From: Roseateles aquatilis
GTDB lineage: Bacteria > Pseudomonadota > Gammaproteobacteria > Burkholderiales > Burkholderiaceae_C
Direction: 5' to 3'
DNA length: 64,000 nt
Assembly: GCF_002205645.1 (NCBI RefSeq)
Contig: NZ_NIOF01000006.1
Location: forward strand, 124,001 to 188,000
In this document: one piece after another, positions 24,479-32,260 of the stretch
How positions within the stretch are numbered: the stretch's first letter is position 1
How the letters are laid out: each line of letters opens with the position of its first letter
Notes under the pieces: generated by a model
What the model saw: only the letters and a program-made list of their open reading frames with translations
Told to the model about the DNA's origin: nothing
The model's database searches: none
Position numbers and translations under genes: made by a program

Positions 24479-26161
24479 ATGGCAACTGCAAGCGCAGTGA
24501 CCACCAATACGCCGATGACGGCCGAGGAGAAGAAGGTCATCTTCGCCTCGTCGCTGGGAACGGTGTTCGAGTGGTACGACTTCTATCTGTACGGCTCGCT
24601 GGCCGCGATCATCGGCAAGCAGTTTTTCACCGGCCTGGACCCGACGGCGCAGTTCATCGCGTCGCTGATGGCCTTCGCGGCGGGCTTCATCGTGCGTCCG
24701 TTCGGCGCGCTGGTGTTCGGCCGCCTGGGCGACATGATCGGCCGGAAGTACACCTTCCTGGTGACGATCCTGATCATGGGCTTGTCGACCTTCATCGTCG
24801 GCGTGCTGCCGACGTACGACACGATCGGACCGGCCGCGGCCGTGATCCTGGTCGGTCTGCGCCTGCTGCAAGGCCTGGCGCTGGGCGGTGAGTACGGCGG
24901 TGCCGCGACCTATGTCGCCGAGCATGCGCCGCACGGCAAGCGTGGCGCGTACACCTCGTGGATCCAGACCACGGCGACGCTGGGCCTGTTCCTGTCGTTG
25001 ATCGTGATCCTGGGCACCCGCACCGCGCTGGGCGAGACGACCTTCGCCGCCTGGGGCTGGCGCATTCCGTTCCTCGTGTCGATCCTGCTGCTGGCCATCA
25101 GCGTCTGGATCCGACTGTCGATGAACGAATCGCCCGCCTTCCAGAAGATGAAGTCGGAAGGCAAGACCTCCAAGGCGCCGCTGTCCGAATCCTTCGGCCA
25201 GTGGAAGAACCTGAAGGTCGTGCTGCTGGCGCTGTTCGGCCTGGTGGCCGGCCAGGGCGTGGTCTGGTACACGGGCCAGTTCTACTCGCTGTTCTTCCTG
25301 CAGAGCGTGCTGAAGGTCGACCCCGCGGCGGCCAACATCATGGTCGCGGTGGCCCTGCTGATCGGCACGCCGTTCTTCGTCGTGTTCGGCACGCTGTCCG
25401 ACAAGATCGGCCGCAAGCCGATCATCATGGCCGGCCTGCTGCTGGCGTGCCTGACCTATTTCCCGCTGTTCAAGGCGCTGACCAGCGCCGCGAACCCTGA
25501 TCTGGCGCGTGCTCAGGCGACGGCCCAGATCACGCTGGAGACGGACCCGGCGCAGTGCTCCTTCCAGGGCAGCCCGGTGGCGCGCGACGTGGACTTCACC
25601 ACGCCTTGCGACATCGCCAAGCGCGCGCTGGCCCAGGCGGCCGCCAACTACGAGACCGTGAACGGCGCCGCCGGCACGGGCATCGTGAAGGTGGGCGACA
25701 AGGTCATCACCGCGCCGACCGCCACGCTGACCGCTGGCGGCCACAAGTTCGACGAGGACAGCGCGAAGAAGATCGCCGCGTTCAAGAAGGATCTGGCCGA
25801 CGCGATGAAGGCGGCGGGCTATCCGCCCAAGGCGGATCCGGCGAAGGTCAACACGCCGCTGGTGATCGCGATCCTGGCCGTGCTGGTGCTGTACGTGACG
25901 ATGGTCTACGGGCCGATCGCCGCGATGCTGGTGGAGCTCTTCCCGACGCGCATCCGCTACACGTCGATGAGCCTGCCGTATCACATCGGCAACGGCTGGT
26001 TTGGCGGTCTGCTGCCGTCGATCAGCTTCGCGATGGTCGCGCAGAACGGCAACATCTATCACGGTCTCTGGTACCCGATCGGCATTGCCGCGATCACCCT
26101 GGTGATCGGCCTGCTGTTCGTCCGCGAGACCAAGGACGTGGACATCTACGCCCGCGACTGA
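24479..26161 (+). CDS. MHS-family MFS transporter with a large inserted domain
   Basis: A 560-residue metabolite:H+ symporter. The N-terminus ASSLGTVFEWYDFYLYGSLA, the loop GRLGDMIGRKYTFL and GGEYGGAATYVAEHAP are MHS (ShiA/ProP-like) signatures. Residues about 337-458 form a hydrophilic domain with two Cys (C360, C377) and Ala/Lys-rich helices, placed between late transmembrane helices. It makes the protein over 100 residues longer than the usual MHS length of about 430-450. The substrate is probably a carboxylate or similar. A strong terminator follows. Confidence 0.88.
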   Translation: MATASAVTTNTPMTAEEKKVIFASSLGTVFEWYDFYLYGSLAAIIGKQFFTGLDPTAQFIASLMAFAAGFIVRPFGALVFGRLGDMIGRKYTFLVTILIMGLSTFIVGVLPTYDTIGPAAAVILVGLRLLQGLALGGEYGGAATYVAEHAPHGKRGAYTSWIQTTATLGLFLSLIVILGTRTALGETTFAAWGWRIPFLVSILLLAISVWIRLSMNESPAFQKMKSEGKTSKAPLSESFGQWKNLKVVLLALFGLVAGQGVVWYTGQFYSLFFLQSVLKVDPAAANIMVAVALLIGTPFFVVFGTLSDKIGRKPIIMAGLLLACLTYFPLFKALTSAANPDLARAQATAQITLETDPAQCSFQGSPVARDVDFTTPCDIAKRALAQAAANYETVNGAAGTGIVKVGDKVITAPTATLTAGGHKFDEDSAKKIAAFKKDLADAMKAAGYPPKADPAKVNTPLVIAILAVLVLYVTMVYGPIAAMLVELFPTRIRYTSMSLPYHIGNGWFGGLLPSISFAMVAQNGNIYHGLWYPIGIAAITLVIGLLFVRETKDVDIYARD

Positions 26162-26182
26162 GCGCGCGACGCGACGCAACCC

Positions 26183-26207
26183 AAAAGGCGGCTTCGGCCG
26201 CCTTTTT
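26183..26207 (+). terminator. intrinsic terminator after the MHS transporter
   Basis: AAAAGGCGGC, a TTCG tetraloop, GCCGCCTTTTT. A perfect 10-bp stem with a UUCG loop and T run, a textbook bidirectional terminator. Confidence 0.9.
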
Positions 26208-26374
26208 CGTTGCCGCGCGCATGAGTACCGCAAGGATCGGGCCGAGCCGGGTCCGTCGCCGACGCCGAGCGCACGCGCAGCGTGCATCAACCACTGACTG
26301 GGCGCCGTCTGTCTGAGGGTAGCGATCCGGAGGAGAGCGGCCCGAGTTGGTCGCCCTGGCGAGCGCGGCGGCGG

Positions 26375-26514
26375 CGGCCCCGGCTCGGCCCGATCCGTGC
26401 TCGGTCTGACCGAACGCGGGTCGCCCGATCCGCGATTGATCCCACCGAGCGCGGGTCGTCTGATCCGCGCGCGGTCCGACCGAACGCGGGTTCTCGCAAG
26501 ACGGGCTCCTGCTC
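26375..26514. repeat. tandem array of an imperfect 35-bp repeat
   Basis: The segment CCGAACGCGGG begins at 26410 and 26480, and CCGAGCGCGGG at 26445, exactly 35 bp apart. Each is followed by a TCG...GATCCGCG-like stretch in the first two units. A degenerate unit precedes them (26375-26409) and the last unit decays after about 15 bp. It occupies the gap of about 450 bp between the MHS transporter and a small membrane protein. No convincing gene is seen in this gap on either strand. Confidence 0.65.
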
Positions 26515-26549
26515 TCAGGCTGCTGTCAGCAACCCCGCGAAGAATCGCC

Positions 26550-26562
26550 ATTGCACTGCAAT
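26550..26562. promoter_or_regulatory. short palindrome ahead of the small membrane protein
   Basis: ATTGCA-C-TGCAAT is a perfect 6-bp inverted repeat, followed by an overlapping ATGCAATGCA. It lies 58 bp before the ATG at 26620 and is AT-richer than its surroundings. It could be an operator; there is no other support. Confidence 0.25.
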
Positions 26563-26619
26563 GCAATGCACCGCAGTCGACGACATCAGATCAATCGAGC
26601 AACCGGAGTCAGCAACGCC

Positions 26620-26847
26620 ATGTGGAAACTTGTCCTTGGATTCATCGTCTTCGCCGCGCTGGCGCTGTTCGTGCTGATGCGCAGTGGCGGCAACATTGAT
26701 CTGACGGGGGAGAAGCACGACGTGACCGGCGGCCACACCGAGCAGGCCGCGAGCGAGGCTGCGACGGCGGCGTTGACGGCTGCCTCGGCGGCGATCCCCA
26801 TGGATGCGGCGTCCGCGTCGGCCGCGGCTTCCGGCGCCTCGCAGTAA
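26620..26847 (+). CDS. small single-pass membrane protein
   Basis: A 75-residue protein. The N-terminal hydrophobic segment (MWKLVLGFIVFAALALFVLM) is followed by a polar patch SGGNIDLTGEKHDVTGG and an Ala/Ser-rich tail. It looks like a bitopic inner-membrane protein with the tail outside. GGAG lies 11 bases before the ATG. Function unknown. Confidence 0.65.
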   Translation: MWKLVLGFIVFAALALFVLMRSGGNIDLTGEKHDVTGGHTEQAASEAATAALTAASAAIPMDAASASAAASGASQ

Positions 26848-26920
26848 GCGACCAGCCACCAGCGATCAACGATCGGCGTCTCGACCCGGATCCGCTCCCG
26901 CGCGGGTCCGCGCGCGAGGA

Positions 26921-28474
26921 TCAAGCGGCCCGGTCCTCGCCGGAGCCGCGCAGCGGCGCGTCGACCGGCAACCGCATCACCATCCGCGTGCCTTCCCCAG
27001 GCTGCGACACGACCTCGATCTGGCCTCCCAGCACATTGGTCACGATGTTGTGGACGATGTGCATGCCCAGACCGGAGCCGCCCTTGCCGAGCTTGGTCGT
27101 GAAGAACGGATCGAAGATCCGCCGCACCACGGACGCATCCATGCCACGCCCGTCGTCTTCGACGGTGAGTTCCACCTGTGATGCATCCAGGCGCTGGCAA
27201 CTGACCTGGACCTGCCCGCCCTCGCGGCCCTCGAACGCATGCACCAGCGCGTTCATCAGCAAGTTGGTCAATACCTGCCCGAGCGCGCCCGGATAGCTGC
27301 TCATGCGCAGGTCGGGGTTCAGGTCGGTGATCACGCGGAACGGCGTGTGCTTGAAGCTGGGCTCGACCATCACCAGCACGTCCTCGACGACCTGCGCCAG
27401 ATCGAAGTCGCGTCGCGTGTCGCTGGTCTGGTCGATGGCGACCTGCTTGAAGTCCTTCACCAGGTCGGCGGCCTTCTGCACGTTGCGATGCAGGATGTCC
27501 TGCCCGCGGCGCGTGTCCTTGACGAGGTCCTCGAGCTGGCTGCGCCGCATCGGCGTGTTGTCCGTGAGCATGCGGTCGAGCTTGCCCCAGCGGTCCTCCA
27601 GCGCCGACACCACCGTCAGCGCGTTGCCCAGCGGCGTGTTCAGCTCATGCGCGACGCCCGCCACCAACCGGCCCAGCGAGGCGAGCTTTTCCGATTCGAC
27701 CAGCTCGCGCTGCGCGGTCTTCAGGTTGGCCATCGCCTGCGTCAGCTCGGCATTGGCCTCGGTCAACTGCACGGTGCGCTGCGCCACCTGCTCCTCCAGC
27801 GTGGTGGCATGGCCGCGCAGGTCCTCGAAGGCCTTCAGCAGCGCCTGCCGCATCCGCTCCATCGCCTTGCCAACGCGGGCGATCTCATCCTCCCCGCCGA
27901 GCTCCAGCGGCTTGTCCAGATGGCCGGAGGCCAGCTCGTCCGCCGCCTCCGACAGCTTGGCCATCGGCCGCAGCACGCGGCGCTGCATCACCACCAGGAT
28001 CAGCCCCATCGACACCGTCAGCGTCAGCAGGCTGCGCCAGAGCGCGCTCCACAGGTCGGCGCGCTTGCGCGCCATCAGCGGCTCGGCGCTCATGACGATG
28101 GTGAGCTTGGCGATCTCGCGGCCGTCGCGCATCACGGGGCGCGTCTCGGTGAGCGTCATCGCGTCGTCGGCGCTGCCGCGGTGGAACTCGACGAAGGCCT
28201 GCTGCGCCGAGTTCTCGGTCACCACGACGGACACGAAGCGCGGATCGTCCACCTGCGCCTTGACCATCGGCTCGGCCAGATCGGGGGACACCTGCCAGAT
28301 CGGCTCGGCCAGCGACAGCGCCAGCACCTCCGCCACACGCGACAGGTCGCGGCGCAGATCGTCCATCACCACGCGGCGGCTGAGCTGTTGCTCGTACAGC
28401 AGCACGCCGGCCGTGGGCAGTGCCAGGCCCACCAGCAACGCAAGGATCACGGCGTTGCGCAATGAAGTCTTCAT
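26921..28474 (-). CDS. membrane sensor histidine kinase
   Basis: A 517-residue sensor kinase. TM1 is at about 8-28, a periplasmic sensor region at 30-145, TM2 at 147-166, HAMP at 167-220 and a coiled coil at 222-265. The HisKA phosphoacceptor is H276 in GVAHELNTPLGNA. The HATPase has N-box LMNALVHAFEG, DDGRGMD and GKGGSGLGMHIV. No response regulator lies next to it, so its partner is elsewhere. The start may instead be the GTG at 28489, which has AGGA upstream. The degenerate GGDEF gene is just upstream on the same strand. Confidence 0.88.
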   Translation of the reverse strand: MKTSLRNAVILALLVGLALPTAGVLLYEQQLSRRVVMDDLRRDLSRVAEVLALSLAEPIWQVSPDLAEPMVKAQVDDPRFVSVVVTENSAQQAFVEFHRGSADDAMTLTETRPVMRDGREIAKLTIVMSAEPLMARKRADLWSALWRSLLTLTVSMGLILVVMQRRVLRPMAKLSEAADELASGHLDKPLELGGEDEIARVGKAMERMRQALLKAFEDLRGHATTLEEQVAQRTVQLTEANAELTQAMANLKTAQRELVESEKLASLGRLVAGVAHELNTPLGNALTVVSALEDRWGKLDRMLTDNTPMRRSQLEDLVKDTRRGQDILHRNVQKAADLVKDFKQVAIDQTSDTRRDFDLAQVVEDVLVMVEPSFKHTPFRVITDLNPDLRMSSYPGALGQVLTNLLMNALVHAFEGREGGQVQVSCQRLDASQVELTVEDDGRGMDASVVRRIFDPFFTTKLGKGGSGLGMHIVHNIVTNVLGGQIEVVSQPGEGTRMVMRLPVDAPLRGSGEDRAA

Positions 28475-28555
28475 CAGGGCCACGATCACTGTTCCTGTCC
28501 AAGGCTCGGAGTGCGGCAGATTATGCGGGCGGCGTCGCCGCGCCGCTCACGCCGT

Positions 28556-29581
28556 TCATGCCGAGAAATGCTCGTCCGACGCCAGCACCGTGACCCGATT
28601 GCGCCCTTGCGCCCGTGACGCCTTCAGTGCCTGATCGGCGCGGGCGATGAAGTCGCGCGCGGTCTCGCCCTGGCCCAACTGGGTCACGCCCACGGACAGG
28701 CTCATGCGCCGCTCGGCGTCGGCCTGCAGTTGCGCCACGCCGTGCCGGAGCTGCTCGGCCAGCGTGTAGGCCTCGTGAAGCCCGGCGCCGGGGATCAGCA
28801 GCGCGAATTCGTTCTCCTCGATGCGGGCGGCGACATGGTGGCTTTGCGCGATGCTGCGCACCGTGTTGGCGACCTGCTGCAGCGCGTCGTTGAGCCGGGT
28901 TTCGGTGAGCTGCCGCTGCAGCCCGGTGAAGTCGTCGATGTCGCCGATCAGCAGGCAGGGCGCCAGCGGCGTGCCGGCGTCGGGGCTCTGCAGGCAGGCG
29001 GCCAGCGCCTGGTCGAAGCCGCGTCGGTTGCTCAGGCCGGTGAGCGGGTCCAGCAGCGCCTCGCTGCGGGCGCGGTGCACCTCCTGGCGCAGGGAGGCGA
29101 CTTCCTGGCGGCTCAGCTCCAGCCGCGTCATCAGGCTGCCGACGGCATTGCGCATGTCCACCGTGCCCTGCAGCGCGGCGGCCAGCACCTGCACGTGCTG
29201 GCCCGGCGCGGCCTCGCGCAGCGAGCGCTCCCAGCCCTGCAGCGCGCGCGCGTACTGCTGCACCTGGTTGCCGGCCTGGTCGGTGCAGTCGGACACGCCG
29301 CGCAGCACGTCGCCGACGTCCTGCGCCAGCGTGACGGCCATCTGCTCGTCGAGCTCGGCGATGTGCTTGCGGTAGAGCGCCCAGGTCTGCGGCTCGTCCA
29401 GCGTGCGGCCGTCCTGGGTCAAGGTCATCAACTCGCGGCTGAGCGCGCCGTTCATCGCCGTCACGTGCTCGTACCAGACGGCATACGTGACCGGATGCAG
29501 CGCGGCGCGCTGTCTGGACATCAGGGGCAGGGCGGTGCGCAGCGCTTGGGCGCTGGCGGCGATGCTTTCGGTGTACCTCAT
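28556..29581 (-). CDS. degenerate GGDEF-domain protein
   Basis: A 341-residue soluble protein. An N-terminal helical region (1-165) resembles sensory regions of diguanylate cyclases. A GGDEF domain follows, beginning LDPLTGLSNRRGFDQAL and GDIDDFTGLQ. The signature is degenerate: the active-site GG[DE]EF reads EENEF at 255-259, and the usual N-D-x-x-G-H-x-x-G-D helix is also altered (TETRLNDALQQVA). The C-terminal SVGVTQLGQGE and ADQALKASRAQGRN are normal. Probably no c-di-GMP synthesis; a binding or scaffold role is possible. It lies upstream of the histidine kinase. Confidence 0.85.
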   Translation of the reverse strand: MRYTESIAASAQALRTALPLMSRQRAALHPVTYAVWYEHVTAMNGALSRELMTLTQDGRTLDEPQTWALYRKHIAELDEQMAVTLAQDVGDVLRGVSDCTDQAGNQVQQYARALQGWERSLREAAPGQHVQVLAAALQGTVDMRNAVGSLMTRLELSRQEVASLRQEVHRARSEALLDPLTGLSNRRGFDQALAACLQSPDAGTPLAPCLLIGDIDDFTGLQRQLTETRLNDALQQVANTVRSIAQSHHVAARIEENEFALLIPGAGLHEAYTLAEQLRHGVAQLQADAERRMSLSVGVTQLGQGETARDFIARADQALKASRAQGRNRVTVLASDEHFSA

Positions 29582-29978
29582 CGGCAGGGTCCCTCACAGG
29601 TCCGGAACCTGTCGCGCCCGTCGGCGCCCGGCTCCTTGTCGTTTCCTATCCCTTGCCCGCCTTCGCGGCCGGGCGACCTGTCATCGGCGGCCGGGGTCGG
29701 GTCTTGAGGGCCGACCGCGTGCTTTCGCGTGGTGGCGCGCATGTCGAGGCCGCCCGCGTCGACTATTCACGCGGGAAGGGACAGGGCAAGGGACAGGGCG
29801 GGGACAGCGTCAACGGCGGTGCGGGGCCTCATCCGGCCAACCGGTCGGCGAGCGGATGGGTGGGTGGATCGGCGAGCGGATCAGCGGCCGCACGGTGCGA
29901 AGCGCGGCGTGCGGCAGGCAATCCAGCATTGCCCCTTCGCGAATGCGTGGCCGGCCTGGATTCCTAGAATCGGCTGCC
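29582..29978. other. 397-bp gap without a convincing gene
   Basis: This gap between the divergent GGDEF and EamA genes holds no convincing reading frame. It contains short direct repeats: GGGACAGGGC occurs twice around 29785-29805, and TCGGCGAGCGGAT twice around 29850-29885. It presumably carries the two divergent promoters, but no clear -35/-10 pair was seen. Confidence 0.5.
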
Positions 29979-30911
29979 ATGAGCAGTTCCTCCCCGGCGT
30001 CCCGGGCGCCCTCCCCCGACGTGGCCGGCCGCGTGCCGCTGAGCGGGCTGCTGCTGGCGGTGGGCGGCGCGATCGGGTTCTCCGGCAAGGCGATCATCGT
30101 CAAGCTGGCCTACCGACACGGCGTCGACGCGATCACGCTGCTGATGCTGCGCATGCTGCTGGCGCTGCCGCTGTTCCTGGCGCTGGCGTGGTGGGCCGGG
30201 CGCGGCAAGCCGCCGCTGTCGGGCCGCGAGCGGCTGGCCGTGCTGGGGCTGGGCTTCAGCGGCTACTACCTGGCCAGCTTTCTCGACTTCGCCGGCCTGG
30301 CCTACGTCAGCGCGAGCTTCGAGCGGCTGATCCTGTACCTCAACCCGACCATCGTGCTGCTGCTGTCGTGGGCGATGTTCGGCCGCCGCGTCACGGGGCG
30401 CCAGGCGCTCGCGCTGGGCGTCAGCTACGCCGGGGTGCTGCTGGTCTTCGGCCACGAGCTCAGCGTGCAGGGCGCCAACGTCTGGCTGGGCGGCGCGCTC
30501 GTCTTCGGCAGCGCGGTGGCTTATGCGCTGTACCTGGTCTACAGCGGCGAATGGGTGAAGCGCCTTGGCGCGATGCGCCTGACGGGGCTGGCGACCACGG
30601 TGGCTTGCGGCCTGTGCATCGCGCAGTTCCTGCTGACGCGGCCGGTCTCCGGGCTGATGGACCTGGCGCCGGCGGTATGGTGGCTGTCGGTGCTGAACGC
30701 GACGGCGTGCACCTTCGCGCCGGTGCTGATGGTCATGATGGCGATCGAGCGCATGGGCGCCGGCGTGGCGGCGCAGACCGGCATGGTCGGCCCCATGTCC
30801 ACGATACTGATGGGTGTGCTGATCCTGGACGAGCCGCTCTCGCCGTGGGTGATCGGCGGGACGGTGCTGGTGCTGGGCGGCGTGTGGCTGCTGGCCCGGC
30901 AGCGGCGCTGA
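29979..30911 (+). CDS. EamA/DMT-family transporter
   Basis: A 310-residue protein with ten hydrophobic segments and the duplicated EamA layout (AIGFSGKAIIVKLAYRHGVD in TM1-2, FERLILYLNPTIVLLLSWAM in TM4-5). The second half ends with TGMVGPMSTILMGVLILDEP and a final TM. Drug/metabolite transporters of this type mostly export small metabolites; substrate unknown. The ATG at 29979 was chosen for the family start. The SDR gene follows 46 bp later and may be cotranscribed. Confidence 0.88.
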   Translation: MSSSSPASRAPSPDVAGRVPLSGLLLAVGGAIGFSGKAIIVKLAYRHGVDAITLLMLRMLLALPLFLALAWWAGRGKPPLSGRERLAVLGLGFSGYYLASFLDFAGLAYVSASFERLILYLNPTIVLLLSWAMFGRRVTGRQALALGVSYAGVLLVFGHELSVQGANVWLGGALVFGSAVAYALYLVYSGEWVKRLGAMRLTGLATTVACGLCIAQFLLTRPVSGLMDLAPAVWWLSVLNATACTFAPVLMVMMAIERMGAGVAAQTGMVGPMSTILMGVLILDEPLSPWVIGGTVLVLGGVWLLARQRR

Positions 30912-30957
30912 GCGCGGCGCTCGGCGGGCAGGCGACAAGACATCGAAGGAGATCGAC

Positions 30958-31746
30958 ATGGATCTGGGACTGGAGGGCCGCTGGGCCCTGGTATGCGCGG
31001 CCTCCAAGGGCCTGGGCGCCGGCTGCGCCGAGGCGCTGGTGGGCGAGGGCGTCAACGTGGTCATCACCGCGCGCGGCGAGGAGGCGCTGCAGGCGCAGGC
31101 CGCGCGGTTGCGGGCGCTGAACCCGCGCGCGCAGGTGGTCGCCGTGGCCGGCGACATCACGACCGAGGCCGGCCGCGCCGCGGCGCTGGCCGCCGCGCCG
31201 CAGGTGGACATCCTCGTCAACAACGCCGGCGGTCCGCCGCCCGGCGACTTCCGCGACTGGGAGCGCGAGCAGTGGCTCGCCGCCATCGACGCCAACATGC
31301 TCACGCCCATCGCGTTGATCAAGGCCACCGTCGACGCGATGGCGCGGCGCGGCTTCGGCCGCATCGTCAACATCACCTCGGGCGCGGTGAAGGCGCCCAT
31401 CGACGTGCTGGGACTGTCCAACGGCGCGCGCTCGGGCCTGACCGGCTTCGTCGCGGGCATCGCCCGCCAGGCGCAGATCGCCGGTCGCAACGTGACGATC
31501 AACAACCTGCTGCCCGGCGCCTTCGACACCGAACGCCTGCAGAAAACCATGGCGGCCGGCGCGCAGAAGTCCGGCCAGGCGGTCGATCAGGTGCGCGCCA
31601 AGCGCATGACCGCCATCCCGGCGCAGCGCTTCGGCAGCGCGGCCGAGTTCGGCGCCATCTGCGCCATGATGTGCAGTGCCCACGCCGGCTACCTGACCGG
31701 GCAAAACATCCTGCTGGACGGCGGGTCCTATCCCGGGACCTTCTGA
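30958..31746 (+). CDS. SDR-family protein lacking the catalytic Tyr and Lys
   Basis: A 262-residue SDR fold. The nucleotide-binding loop is CAASKGLGAGCAEAL, with ILVNNAGGPPPGDF and NITSGAVKAP carrying the Ser (S141). At the places of the usual Tyr-x3-Lys (154 and 158) it has Ser and Arg (LGLSNGARSGLTGF). This matches a known subgroup of ketoacyl-reductase-like SDRs that depart from the classical tetrad. The C-terminus LTGQNILLDGGSYPGTF is standard. Catalysis by the usual mechanism is doubtful. AAGGAG precedes the ATG. Confidence 0.85.
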   Translation: MDLGLEGRWALVCAASKGLGAGCAEALVGEGVNVVITARGEEALQAQAARLRALNPRAQVVAVAGDITTEAGRAAALAAAPQVDILVNNAGGPPPGDFRDWEREQWLAAIDANMLTPIALIKATVDAMARRGFGRIVNITSGAVKAPIDVLGLSNGARSGLTGFVAGIARQAQIAGRNVTINNLLPGAFDTERLQKTMAAGAQKSGQAVDQVRAKRMTAIPAQRFGSAAEFGAICAMMCSAHAGYLTGQNILLDGGSYPGTF

Positions 31747-31809
31747 GCTCACGCGCGCGGGTGCCCGGGCCGGGAGGCTCGCGGGCAGGGGCGGATAGCA
31801 AAGTCTTGT

Positions 31810-31839
31810 CATCGACCCACTCTCATAGGTGGGTCGATG
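31810..31839. terminator. perfect 11-bp hairpin after the SDR gene
   Basis: CATCGACCCAC (31810-31820) and GTGGGTCGATG (31829-31839) form a perfect stem with an 8-base loop, 63 bp after the SDR stop. No T run follows, so this may be an atypical terminator, an RNA-stabilising hairpin or a protein-binding palindrome. Confidence 0.45.
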
Positions 31840-31933
31840 CCATTCGGATGGTCTGAATCACTATCGAACTCATCGTCGACGAGGCGAAGAATGGTTGCTG
31901 TCCCCACAACGCCACCCGCGAAGGATTGCCGCC

Positions 31934-32182
31934 ATGGGCCCGGCCCGGATCGAGATCGTCGAGCAGGTCGATTGCATCGAACGCATCGAACGCTTCGAGC
32001 GCATTGAACGCGTCGAGCGCGTTCAGCGTGTCGCGCGCCCGGTCCGTCCTGCCCGTCCCGATCGGTCGATCGACGACGAGCCGGTGATCGACGTGCCGTC
32101 CCGCGAGATCCCCGACCAGGCCGTCACGACCGCGGCGCCGCGTGGCATCGTCCTCAACGGGGTATGGCTGCCGCTGGTCTGA
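31934..32182 (+). CDS. small protein with a Glu-Arg-hydrophobic triad repeat (hypothetical)
   Basis: An 82-residue frame begins ATG at 31934 with AAGGA 8 bases upstream. Residues about 16-33 repeat Glu-Arg-(Ile/Phe/Val) six times (IERIERFERIERVERVQR). The tail is acidic and then hydrophobic (GIVLNGVWLPLV). The repeat units differ mostly at synonymous third positions of this frame (GAA/GAG, CGC/CGT, ATC/ATT), which favours real coding. Not recognised. It might form a short charged helix. It could still be chance. Confidence 0.45.
   Translation: MGPARIEIVEQVDCIERIERFERIERVERVQRVARPVRPARPDRSIDDEPVIDVPSREIPDQAVTTAAPRGIVLNGVWLPLV
31979..32032 (+). repeat. six tandem 9-bp units
   Basis: GAACGCATC and close variants (GAACGCTTC, GAGCGCATT, GAACGCGTC, GAGCGCGTT, CAGCGTGTC) follow each other without gaps. 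They encode the E-R-hydrophobic triads of the small protein at 31934. Confidence 0.75.
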
Positions 32183-32260
32183 CCGGCGATGGCCGCGGCG
32201 GCGCGACGGTGGTGACATCGCCGTGGTACCGCGATGGCGGTGGCGATACCGGGGCGACGT

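Noticed and set aside
31823-32218. Minus-strand ORF with Asn-Ala-Leu/Asp-Ala-Phe repeats
   Set aside because: It is the complement of the E-R triad repeat. Unit-to-unit changes are synonymous in the plus frame, and a ribosome site exists only for the plus frame.
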